DNA of 64,000 nucleotides from Amycolatopsis jejuensis (lineage in GTDB: Bacteria > Actinomycetota > Actinomycetes > Mycobacteriales > Pseudonocardiaceae). The notes beneath the pieces are model-generated. The model ran no database searches. It saw nothing but the letters and a program-made list of their open reading frames with translations, and was not told the DNA's origin. Shown in pieces: positions 17,942 through 25,221 of the stretch. Location: the NCBI RefSeq assembly GCF_000717335.1, contig NZ_JNYZ01000007.1, positions 186,001 to 250,000 of the forward strand, in the 5' to 3' direction. A program made the translations under genes and the position numbers. Within the stretch, counting starts at the first letter, position 1. Every line of letters starts with the position of its first letter.

Positions 17942-19002
17942 CCGCCGACGTATTTTCTACCGCGGAGGTGGCATCGGATACCGCGACAGTGCGTGCGGCG
18001 GCGGTACCGGAAATTCTCGGCCGGACCCGCGATCTGGTGCAGCCTGCGTTGCGGGCGGCCGTCGACCGGCTGGACGAGGGCAGCCGCGCGATCAGCGCGT
18101 ACCACCTGGGGTGGACCGACGCGAATGGCGTTCCCACCGACGGAAACGGCGGCAAGGCCGTACGGTCGGCGCTGGCCGTGGTGTCCGCGCAGGCTGCCGG
18201 GGCGTCCGCGGAAATGGGCGTACCCGGCGCGGTCGCCGTGGAGCTGGTACACAATTTCTCGCTCGTCCACGACGATTTGATGGACGGTGACACCGAACGC
18301 CGCCACCGCCCGACGGTGTGGACGCTCTGGGGTGCCGCGAACGCGATCCTCACCGGCGACGCGATGCTCGCGCTGGCCCAGGAAGTGGTGCTGGACAGTG
18401 GTTCCCCTCATGCGATACCCGCCGGGCGGCTGCTGGCCGAGACCACGCGACGGCTGATTCACGGCCAGGTCCTGGACGTCTCGTTCGAACAGCGCGACGA
18501 CGTCACGCTCACCGAATGCGTCACGATGGCCGGGGGCAAAACCGGCGCGTTGCTGTCCGGGAGTGCCGCGATCGGGGCCGTGCTTGCCGGAGCACCGCCC
18601 GAGGTGGTCGACGCGCTCGCGCTGTTCGGCGAGGAGATCGGGCTGGCGTTCCAGCTGGTCGACGACGTGCTCGGGATCTGGGGCGACCCGGTGGTCACCG
18701 GCAAACCGGTGTACTCCGATCTGCGGGCCCGCAAGAAGTCGCTGCCGATCACGTACGCGACCTCACGGGGTGGCACGGCGGGGCGGGAACTCGCCGCCTG
18801 GCTTGCCGGGCAGGACTCCGGGGACGACGCCGATCTCGCCCGGGTGGCCGCGCTGGTCGAGTCCGCGGGCGGCCGCGAATGGGCCGTCGCCGAAGCTGCC
18901 CGCCGGGTGGCCACCGCCGAGCAGGCGCTGTCGGCGATCCCGCCGGGTCCGCGCGCCGATCTCGTGGCCATCGCCCGATTCATCGCCGGAAGGGAAGCGT
19001 GA
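17938..19002 (+). CDS. Polyprenyl diphosphate synthase of the hopanoid operon
   Basis: A 354-aa all-helical prenyltransferase that probably makes the farnesyl diphosphate used by HpnD. The first Asp-rich motif is VHDDLMDGDTERRHRPTVW and the second QLVDDVLGIWGDP (the typical DDxxD is replaced by DDVLG, as is common in actinobacterial members). The chain-length-determining region before the first motif is FS (HNFSLVHDD). The ATG overlaps the hpnE stop and the TGA overlaps the shc ATG. The operon position, as in Streptomyces hopanoid clusters, supports the assignment; the exact product length is inferred. Confidence 0.9.
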   Translation: MTADVFSTAEVASDTATVRAAAVPEILGRTRDLVQPALRAAVDRLDEGSRAISAYHLGWTDANGVPTDGNGGKAVRSALAVVSAQAAGASAEMGVPGAVAVELVHNFSLVHDDLMDGDTERRHRPTVWTLWGAANAILTGDAMLALAQEVVLDSGSPHAIPAGRLLAETTRRLIHGQVLDVSFEQRDDVTLTECVTMAGGKTGALLSGSAAIGAVLAGAPPEVVDALALFGEEIGLAFQLVDDVLGIWGDPVVTGKPVYSDLRARKKSLPITYATSRGGTAGRELAAWLAGQDSGDDADLARVAALVESAGGREWAVAEAARRVATAEQALSAIPPGPRADLVAIARFIAGREA

Positions 19003-20897
19003 TGACCCAGACCGTGCCGCAACGGCTCACGGCCACCCCGCGCACCGCCGCCGACACCGTCGCCGCCGCGGTCGAGTTCCTGCGCCGCGAACAGGATCGC
19101 GCGGGCTGGTGGAAGGGCGAGCTGGCGACCAACGTCACGATGGACGCGGAAGACCTGCTGCTGCGCCATTTCCTCGGGATCCTCACGCCGCAGATCGCCG
19201 AGGAGTCGGCGCGCTGGATCCGTTCGCAGCAACGCGCCGACGGCACCTGGGCGAACTTCCCGGACGGCCCGGCCGACCTGTCGACCACCGTCGAGGCGTG
19301 GGTCGCGCTGCGGCTGGCCGGTGACCCGGCCGACGCGCCGTGGCTCACGCCGGCCGCGGAGTACATCCGGAGCCAGGGCGGTATCGAGGCGACGCGGGTG
19401 TTCACCCGGATCTGGCTTGCGATGGTGGGCCAGTGGTCGTGGGACGACCTGCCGAACATGCCGCCGGAAATGATCTTCCTGCCGTCGTGGTTCCCGCTCA
19501 ACGTCTACGATTTCGCGTGCTGGGCGCGGCAGACGATCGTGCCGCTCACCATCGTCGGCACGCTGCGCCCGGTACGGAAGCTGCCCTTCGACGTCGCCGA
19601 GTTGCGCACCGGCAAACGTCCGCCGAAGACGCGCACGCCGTGGACGTGGGACGGCGTCTTCGAGAACCTCGACACCGCGCTGCATGCGTACGCGAAACTG
19701 CCGTTCAACCCGGTCCGCAAGATCGCGATGAAACAGGCGGCGGAATGGATCCTGGCGCGGCAGGAGGCCGACGGGTCGTGGGGCGGGATCCAGCCGCCGT
19801 GGGTGTACTCGATTCTCGCGCTGCATCTGCTCGGCTACCCGCTCGACCATCCCGCGCTCAAGGCCGGGCTGGAAGGGCTGGAGGGCTTCACGATCCGGGA
19901 AAAGACCGAGCAGGGCTGGGTCCGGCGGCTCGAAGCGTGCCAATCTCCGGTGTGGGACACGGTATTGGCGATGACCGCACTGCTCGACGCCGGTGTCTCA
20001 CCTGGTGACGAGATGCTGGTGAAGGCCGCGGATTGGGTACTGGGCGAGGAAATCCGGGTACCCGGAGACTGGTCGGTGCGGCGGCCGTCGCTGCAGCCGG
20101 GCGGGTTCGCGTTCGAGTTCGCCAACGACGGTTACCCGGATACCGACGACACGGCCGAGGTCGTCCTTGCGTTGCGCCGCATGGGAAAGCCGGACCATCT
20201 GCGGCTGCGTGCGGCGATCGACCGTAGTGTGCAGTGGCTGGAGGGCATGCAGTCCAGCGACGGCGGGTGGGGTGCATTCGATGCGGACAACACCCAGGTA
20301 CTCGCAACGAAGCTGCCGTTCTGCGATTTCGGCGCGGTAATCGATCCGCCGTCGGCCGATGTCACCGCGCATGTCGTCGAAATGCTGGCTGCGGAAGGGA
20401 AAACCGGTACGCGGGAATGCCGTCGGGGGGTACAGTGGTTGCTGGACAATCAGGAGGAGGATGGCTCGTGGTTCGGCCGCTGGGGCGCGAACTACGTCTA
20501 CGGCACCGGGGCGGTGGTCCCGGCTCTGGTCGCGGCCGGAATTCCCGCCGGCGACAACCGGATCCGGCGAGCGGTGACGTGGCTCGCGGAACACCAGAAC
20601 ACGGACGGCGGCTGGGGCGAGGACCTGCGCTCGTACGACGATCCGGCATGGGCCGGACGCGGCGATTCGACCCCGTCGCAGACCGCGTGGGCGTTGCTGG
20701 CCCTGCTCGCCGCCGGGGAACGGGAGTCCGAGGTGGTCACCCGGGGAGTCGCGTGGCTGTGCGAACGCCAACGCCCGGACGGCGGCTGGGACGAGGAGAA
20801 GCACACGGGAACGGGCTTTCCGGGCGACTTCTATCTGTCGTACCACTTGTATCGGGTCGTGTTCCCGCTGTCGGCACTGGGGCGGTATGTGTCGTGA
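19002..20897 (+). CDS. shc: Squalene-hopene cyclase
   Basis: A 631-aa monotopic membrane cyclase that turns squalene into hopene and hopanol. The protonating acid motif DTDDTA has its Asp cluster at residues 380-383. Several QW repeats are visible (QQRADGTWANFPDG, QEADGSWGG, QSSDGGWGAFDADN, QNTDGGWGEDL, QRPDGGWDEE). The length is normal for the family. ATG 19002 overlaps the preceding stop. Its own TGA overlaps a GTG that opens the 153-codon repetitive frame (GTGA at 20894-20897), an unusual feature of this operon. Confidence 0.96.
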   Translation: MTQTVPQRLTATPRTAADTVAAAVEFLRREQDRAGWWKGELATNVTMDAEDLLLRHFLGILTPQIAEESARWIRSQQRADGTWANFPDGPADLSTTVEAWVALRLAGDPADAPWLTPAAEYIRSQGGIEATRVFTRIWLAMVGQWSWDDLPNMPPEMIFLPSWFPLNVYDFACWARQTIVPLTIVGTLRPVRKLPFDVAELRTGKRPPKTRTPWTWDGVFENLDTALHAYAKLPFNPVRKIAMKQAAEWILARQEADGSWGGIQPPWVYSILALHLLGYPLDHPALKAGLEGLEGFTIREKTEQGWVRRLEACQSPVWDTVLAMTALLDAGVSPGDEMLVKAADWVLGEEIRVPGDWSVRRPSLQPGGFAFEFANDGYPDTDDTAEVVLALRRMGKPDHLRLRAAIDRSVQWLEGMQSSDGGWGAFDADNTQVLATKLPFCDFGAVIDPPSADVTAHVVEMLAAEGKTGTRECRRGVQWLLDNQEEDGSWFGRWGANYVYGTGAVVPALVAAGIPAGDNRIRRAVTWLAEHQNTDGGWGEDLRSYDDPAWAGRGDSTPSQTAWALLALLAAGERESEVVTRGVAWLCERQRPDGGWDEEKHTGTGFPGDFYLSYHLYRVVFPLSALGRYVS

Positions 20898-21355
20898 CTG
20901 ACGTTGTGGGGTTGCCGGTGTCCGGGTCCTTGGCGGGTGATGGTGTGCGGGTGCGGGCCGGGCGCTCGTGCGCTACGACCACCGCTGCGAGGTCACTGTG
21001 GTCTGTGCCCGGGGCCGCCACCACGGTGCGGTGCGTGCTGCGCGCGCCCGGGGCCGCCGCCATCGCCGTGAGGTCACCGCTGACCGTGCTCGGGGCCGCC
21101 GCCACCACCACTTCGAAGCCTGCGCTGCCCATGCCCGGGTCCGCCACCACCGCAAGGCCACCGCTGACCGTGCCCGGGTCCACCGCCACCACCACTTCGA
21201 AGCCTGCGCTGACCGTGCCAGAATCCGCCGACACCACCACGAGGTCACCGCTAACCGCGCCCGGGGCCGCGATCACCGTGAGGTCTCCGCTGTCCGCACC
21301 CAGGGCCGCCACCACCGCGAAACCCCCATTGTCCGCACCCGGGTCCGTCTCATGA
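20894..21355 (+). CDS. Possible 153-aa repetitive protein between shc and hpnG
   Basis: A frame opens at GTG 20894 inside the shc stop (GTGA) and closes at TGA 21353-21355 inside the hpnG ATG (ATGA), repeating the coupling seen between every other pair in the operon. The product is Pro/Ala/Thr/Ser-rich and built of 13-15-residue units (for example TVPGSTATTTSKPALTV). I recognise no domain, signal or membrane segment. Alternatives are a non-coding repeat spacer, or a frame from GTG 20968 that would add an Arg/His-rich N-terminal extension to HpnG. The repeats keep several frames open, so frame length alone is poor evidence. The double overlap is the main argument. Confidence 0.4.
   Translation: MTDVVGLPVSGSLAGDGVRVRAGRSCATTTAARSLWSVPGAATTVRCVLRAPGAAAIAVRSPLTVLGAAATTTSKPALPMPGSATTARPPLTVPGSTATTTSKPALTVPESADTTTRSPLTAPGAAITVRSPLSAPRAATTAKPPLSAPGSVS
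20960..21350. repeat. Tandem repeats, ~42-nt units with an 84-nt super-unit
   Basis: Degenerate 39-45-nt units fill the shc-hpnG gap. Each carries variants of GGTCACCGCTGACCGTGCCC. A 27-nt segment beginning GCCACCACCACTTCGAAGCC recurs exactly at 21101 and 21185, 84 nt apart, showing duplication of a two-unit block. Unit lengths are multiples of three, so several reading frames stay open on both strands. Confidence 0.85.
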
Positions 21356-22818
21356 CCCCCGCCACTGTGTGCGTCCCGCTGCGGATCGAGCAAGCCGCCC
21401 TGCGTGGCCTGCGGACCGTCCACACCGGACTCGGGCCGCGCCGGGCCGCCGCCGCGGCAACCCGGCTTCCGTCCGGACCGCGGATCGTCGCGGGAATCGG
21501 CGGCGGCCTCATCCCGGACGTGCGGCCCGGTGACCTCGTGGTCGCCACCGAAGTACGCGGCCCGGACAGCGTGACTCCCGTTCCCTCGGCATCCCTCCTG
21601 GCAGGCTTCCTGCGCAGCCGGGGCCTGACTGTCCACACCGGACCGATCCACGGCAGCTCCCACGTCGTACCTGCACGGGAACGGGCTTCACTGGCCGAAA
21701 CCGGCGCGCTGGCGGTCGACATGGAGTCCCCGTGGCTGGCCGCGCCGGGGGAACCGTTCGCGGTCATCCGGGCCATTGTGGACACTGCCGGGGAACCGTT
21801 GGTCCATCCCGCGACTGTCGCGAATGGAATCGCCGGCCTGCGGAGCCTGCGACTCGCCCGGTCCGCGATCGCCGCCTGGGCGGAGGCGGTCCGGCCGCGG
21901 ACGGTGCTGCTGGCCAGCCCGCGGTCGTTCTGCGCTGGGGTCGAGCGGGCGATCGACATCGTCGAACGGGCGCTGGACAAGCACGGTCCGCCGGTGTACG
22001 TGCGACGCCAGATCGTGCACAACACCCACGTCGTACGCCGTCTCCAGGACCGCGGTGCGGTGTTCGTCGACGAGGTGACGGAAGTCCCGCAAGGCGCCAC
22101 GCTCGTGTTCGCCGCACACGGGGTCTCCCCCGCCGTCCGGCAGGACGCGGCCGGGCGCGGACTGTCCGTGATAGATGCAACGTGCCCGCTGGTCACCAAG
22201 GTGCACAACGAAGTCCGCCGCTACTCCGGCCGCGGGGACACGGTGTTCCTCATCGGACACGCCGAGCACGAGGAGGTGGAAGGCACGGTCGGGGAAGCGC
22301 CCGACGACGTCGTGGTGGTCGGCGACGTGGCAGCCGCGCGCACGGTCACCGCACGCGACGCATCGCGGGTCGCGTACACCATGCAGACCACGCTGGCGCT
22401 CGACGAAGCCGAGGAGATCGCGTCCGTGCTGCGCGAGCGGTTCCCCGGGCTTTCCGCGCCACGCAAGGACGACATCTGTTACGCCACCACCAACCGGCAG
22501 CGGGCCCTGCGTGCGATCGCGCGCGAAGTGGACCTGGTGCTGGTGGTGGGTTCGGGCAACTCGTCCAACTCGCGCCGGCTCGTGGAGGTGGCCGGGCGCG
22601 AGGGCACACCTGCCGTGCTGGTGGACGGGTGCGCCGACATCGACCTGCGCCGGCTCGCCGGGGCAGCCAGGATCGGCCTCACCGCGGGTGCGTCGGCGCC
22701 GCCGCACCTCGTGGACGAGGTGGTCGCCGCCCTGCGCGGGCTCGGACCGGTCACCGTCGCCGAAAGCCGGACGGCGGAAGAAGAAGTGACGTTCACTCTA
22801 CCTCGGGAGGTGCTCTGA
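21352..22818 (+). CDS. HpnG-IspH fusion: hopanoid phosphorylase plus HMBPP reductase
   Basis: A 488-aa two-domain protein. Residues 1 to about 180 are a nucleoside-phosphorylase-like HpnG domain (GIGGGLIPDVRPGDLVVATEVRG at 48-70 and VDMESPWLA at 122-130), which removes adenine from adenosylhopane. Residues ~184-488 are IspH, the last MEP-pathway enzyme. All three iron-sulfur cysteines are present (FCAGVERA Cys194, DATCPLVTKVH Cys278, DDICYATTNRQ Cys376), with VVHNTHV-like, AAHGVSP, GHAEHEEVEGT and SSNS active-site motifs. Both halves look active. ATG 21352 overlaps the preceding repetitive frame; hpnH follows after 3 nt. Joining supply of isoprenoid precursor with hopanoid side-chain processing is metabolically sensible, but it need not imply channelling. 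Confidence 0.92.
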   Translation: MTPATVCVPLRIEQAALRGLRTVHTGLGPRRAAAAATRLPSGPRIVAGIGGGLIPDVRPGDLVVATEVRGPDSVTPVPSASLLAGFLRSRGLTVHTGPIHGSSHVVPARERASLAETGALAVDMESPWLAAPGEPFAVIRAIVDTAGEPLVHPATVANGIAGLRSLRLARSAIAAWAEAVRPRTVLLASPRSFCAGVERAIDIVERALDKHGPPVYVRRQIVHNTHVVRRLQDRGAVFVDEVTEVPQGATLVFAAHGVSPAVRQDAAGRGLSVIDATCPLVTKVHNEVRRYSGRGDTVFLIGHAEHEEVEGTVGEAPDDVVVVGDVAAARTVTARDASRVAYTMQTTLALDEAEEIASVLRERFPGLSAPRKDDICYATTNRQRALRAIAREVDLVLVVGSGNSSNSRRLVEVAGREGTPAVLVDGCADIDLRRLAGAARIGLTAGASAPPHLVDEVVAALRGLGPVTVAESRTAEEEVTFTLPREVL

Positions 22819-22821
22819 GCC

Positions 22822-23823
22822 ATGGCCATGCCGTTGCGCCAGTCCATCCGGCTGGGCGGCTATCTGATGAAGCAGAAGCTGCGGCGTAAGGAAAAGTTCC
22901 CGCTGCTGGTCGAGCTGGAACCGCTGTTCGCCTGCAACCTCAAGTGCGGTGGCTGCGGCAAGATCGCCCAGCCGCACACGTTGCTGAAGCAGCGGATGCC
23001 GGTGGAACAGGCGGTCGGCGCGATCGAGGAAAGCGGCGCCCCGATGGTGTCGATCGCCGGCGGCGAACCCCTGATGCACCCGCAGATCGACGAGATCACC
23101 CGGCAGCTGCTCGACCGGAACAAGATCGTTTTCCTGTGCACGAATGCGTTGCTGCTGCACAAACACATCCACAAGTTCAAGCCGCACCGCAATTTCGCGT
23201 GGATGGTGCACATCGACGGCCTCGAAGAACGCCACGACGCCTCGGTCCGCAAGGAGGGCGGTTTCCAGGGCGCGGTCGACGCGATCAAGCTCGCGAAGGA
23301 AAAAGGTTTCCGGGTGATGACGAACACGACGTTCTTCACCGGGGACACCCCGCAGGACGTGATCGACGTGCTCGACTATCTCAACGACCTTGGCGTCGAC
23401 AACATGCAGATCTCGCCCGGGTACGCGTACGAGAAGGCACCGGACCAGGACCACTGGCTCGGCGTGCAGCAAACGAGGGAACTCTTCGCGAAAGCCTTCG
23501 GCGGCGGCAACCGGAAACGCTGGCGGCTCAACCATTCCCCGGTATTCCTCGATTTCCTCGAAGGAAAGCGCGACCTGGAATGCACGCCGTGGGGAATCCC
23601 GTCCTATTCACTGCTCGGCTGGCAACGCCCGTGCTACCTCCTCGACGACGGCTACACGAAAACGTACCGGGAACTCATCGAGACGACAGAATGGGAAAAC
23701 TTCGGCCGCGGCAAAGACCCGAGATGCGCCAACTGCATGGCACACTGCGGCTACGAGCCGACCGCAGTGATAGCGACGCTGGGTTCGTTGAAGGAATCAG
23801 TCCGAGCCGCAGTCGGGCACTGA
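22822..23823 (+). CDS. hpnH: Adenosylhopane-forming radical SAM enzyme HpnH
   Basis: A 333-aa radical SAM protein that joins a 5'-deoxyadenosyl radical to hopene to form adenosylhopane. The [4Fe-4S] motif is CNLKCGGC (Cys38, Cys42, Cys45), followed by the SAM-binding GGEP (VSIAGGEPLMHP). The C-terminal Cys-rich end (RCANCMAHCGYEP) and HpnH hallmarks such as RQSIRLGGYLMKQKLRRKEKFPLLVELEPLFACNL are all present. It is the last gene of the operon. No hpnO-type aminotransferase, ispG or dxs follows, unlike the Streptomyces clusters I recall. A strong terminator lies 12 nt beyond the stop. Confidence 0.96.
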   Translation: MAMPLRQSIRLGGYLMKQKLRRKEKFPLLVELEPLFACNLKCGGCGKIAQPHTLLKQRMPVEQAVGAIEESGAPMVSIAGGEPLMHPQIDEITRQLLDRNKIVFLCTNALLLHKHIHKFKPHRNFAWMVHIDGLEERHDASVRKEGGFQGAVDAIKLAKEKGFRVMTNTTFFTGDTPQDVIDVLDYLNDLGVDNMQISPGYAYEKAPDQDHWLGVQQTRELFAKAFGGGNRKRWRLNHSPVFLDFLEGKRDLECTPWGIPSYSLLGWQRPCYLLDDGYTKTYRELIETTEWENFGRGKDPRCANCMAHCGYEPTAVIATLGSLKESVRAAVGH

Positions 23824-23834
23824 TTTCCCTTTCC

Positions 23835-23877
23835 CCGCCGGGTATTGTCCGCACTGGACAACACCCGGCGGTTTTTT
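23835..23877 (+). terminator. Rho-independent terminator of the hopanoid operon
   Basis: A 16-nt arm at 23835-23850 (CCGCCGGGTATTGTCC) pairs with 23856-23871, with one A-C mismatch and a 5-nt loop, followed by six T at 23872-23877. This is the clearest intrinsic terminator in the window, and it marks hpnH as the operon end. Confidence 0.95.
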
Positions 23878-23879
23878 GC

Positions 23880-24363
23880 GCCCCGGCTGGGGAGCTCAGC
23901 ATCGCACTCAAACGAGCCGAGCAATCACCACCGACCCAAGCAAGGTCAAGTGAGCGCCACGCACTCAAACGAGCCCGGACCATCACCACCCGCCCGAATG
24001 AGCCCGAGCGACCCCCACCCTCCCGCACCATCCCCCAAGGCGGAGCAGCCCAACCGAGCAGTTCACCACTACCCGCCAACCCAGCTCAACCCGTCGAAAG
24101 TCGGGAACCTTCCTTCCCTGCGAGCACATTCCCCCACCTACCCCCCGAGCCCGCCCCAACACCCCCCACGCCCGCACCCACTCGATAGTCCACTGTAGAC
24201 ATTCGAAGCCGAAGTCACCCCACCGGTAACCACGGAGCGTGCCCACCGCCCGCACCCGGCCACCCATCCAGCGCAAGACACCCGCCAAACGGTGACCGCA
24301 CGCATCCTCCACTCCTCATTCCCGTTGCCCGGTAACCACTTCACCCTCGTTCTTTGCCAGGCG
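23880..24363. other. Intergenic stretch without a recognisable gene
   Basis: C-rich, low-complexity sequence between the hpnH terminator and the LPMO promoter. Frames here have no family resemblance or ribosome site. A 15-nt direct repeat, GCACTCAAACGAGCC, occurs at 23904 and 23961. I see no RNA gene or mobile element. Confidence 0.6.
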
Positions 24364-24401
24364 TTGACCTTCCGCCCGCGACGGGAGTATGGTCTAGACC
24401 A
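24364..24401 (+). promoter_or_regulatory. LPMO promoter with overlapping DasR-type operator (dre)
   Basis: TTGACC (24364-24369) and TATGGT (24388-24393), 18 nt apart, form a plausible -35/-10 pair. TGGTCTAGACCA at 24390-24401 is a perfect 12-bp palindrome, identical to the core of the DasR-responsive element known from Streptomyces chitin and N-acetylglucosamine genes. It covers most of the -10 box, so a bound GntR-type DasR would block RNA polymerase. The flanks (TA.../...GA) diverge from the 16-bp consensus. DasR control of a chitin-oxidising enzyme fits the known regulon. Confidence 0.8.
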
Positions 24402-24441
24402 GAAATCCACCACCCCTTCGCTCGATCACTCTTCCGCGCGG

Positions 24442-24462
24442 ACCGGCTTCGGGGAAGCCGGT
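24442..24462 (+). promoter_or_regulatory. 5'-leader stem-loop of the LPMO mRNA
   Basis: ACCGGCTTC (24442-24450) and GAAGCCGGT (24454-24462) form a perfect 9-bp stem with a GGG loop, in the ~115-nt leader between the promoter and ATG 24517. It lacks a T-run and lies 42 nt before the ribosome site, so a stability or translation-tuning role is more likely than termination. Confidence 0.5.
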
Positions 24463-24516
24463 GCGTCGTTTCGTCGTACCCGCCTGCGGAAGCGAGCACT
24501 CCCCGAAGGAGCTGCC

Positions 24517-25035
24517 ATGAAAGCGAACCGGAAACTCATCGCGGCGGCCGCCGGTGCGGCGCTCGCCCCGGTGCTCGTATTGATCAGCCCGGCGGGTATC
24601 GCCAGCGCGCACGGGTACGTCAATTCGCCGCCCAGCCGACAGGCCCAATGTGCGCAGGGTACGGTCCCTTGCGGGCAGGTCAAGTACGAGCCGCAGAGCG
24701 TCGAAGGGCCGAAAGGCCTGCACAGCTGCAACGGCGGCCTCGCCCAGTTCGCCGAGCTGAATGACGACAACAAGGGCTGGAAAGCCACCCCCACCGGCAC
24801 GAACGTCACCTTCACCTGGACTTTCACCGCCCAGCACCGCACCGCCAGCTACGAGTACTGGATCGGCAACGACAAGATCGCGACCGTCGACGGCGGCGGG
24901 CAGCAGCCGCCACCCACCATCACGCATCAGGTCGACCTTTCCGGGCACACCGGCCGCCAGACCGTGCTGGCCGTCTGGAACGTCGCCGACACCGCAAACG
25001 CTTTCTACTCCTGCATCGACCTGCAGGTGGGCTGA
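24517..25035 (+). CDS. Secreted copper lytic polysaccharide monooxygenase (AA10)
   Basis: A 172-aa chitin- or cellulose-oxidising LPMO. A signal peptide (residues 1-31, ending GIASA) is cleaved just before His32, which becomes the N-terminal copper ligand (HGYVNSPPSRQ). His107 in TFTAQHRTASYEYW is the second histidine-brace ligand, and Phe in NAFYSCIDLQV fits the axial position. Four of the cysteines (45, 52, 71 and the C-terminal one) could form two disulfides. There is no carbohydrate-binding module, so this is a minimal single-domain form. ATG 24517 has GAAGGA 6 nt upstream. The DasR-type operator points to chitin as substrate. A GH64 glucanase gene follows in the same direction. Confidence 0.94.
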   Translation: MKANRKLIAAAAGAALAPVLVLISPAGIASAHGYVNSPPSRQAQCAQGTVPCGQVKYEPQSVEGPKGLHSCNGGLAQFAELNDDNKGWKATPTGTNVTFTWTFTAQHRTASYEYWIGNDKIATVDGGGQQPPPTITHQVDLSGHTGRQTVLAVWNVADTANAFYSCIDLQVG

Positions 25036-25058
25036 CCGAGTCCACAGTGGACACGGAA

Positions 25059-25085
25059 GCGCGGGCCGGGCACCCCGGCCCGCGT
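25059..25085 (+). terminator. Stem-loop terminator after the LPMO gene
   Basis: GCGGGCCGGG (25061-25070) pairs perfectly with CCCGGCCCGC (25074-25083) over a 3-nt loop, extendable by one or two pairs at the base. It lies 24 nt after the LPMO stop. It has no long T-run, as is common for actinobacterial terminators. Confidence 0.7.
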
Positions 25086-25221
25086 CTCGTCCTGCGCGCA
25101 TTCCTTTCGGCGATTCCCTGACAAAATCAGCCAATTTCCCCGGAATGCGTTGACCCTGTCACCCACCCGTGGCTAGCGTGCCCGGCACCGGAAAAGGGCA
25201 CGATTCCAGGAGGCGGTTTTC

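Noticed and set aside
24138..24413. Minus-strand frame before the LPMO gene
   Set aside because: Trp/Gly/Arg-rich translation of a C-rich stretch; it would overlap the LPMO promoter and has no ribosome site.
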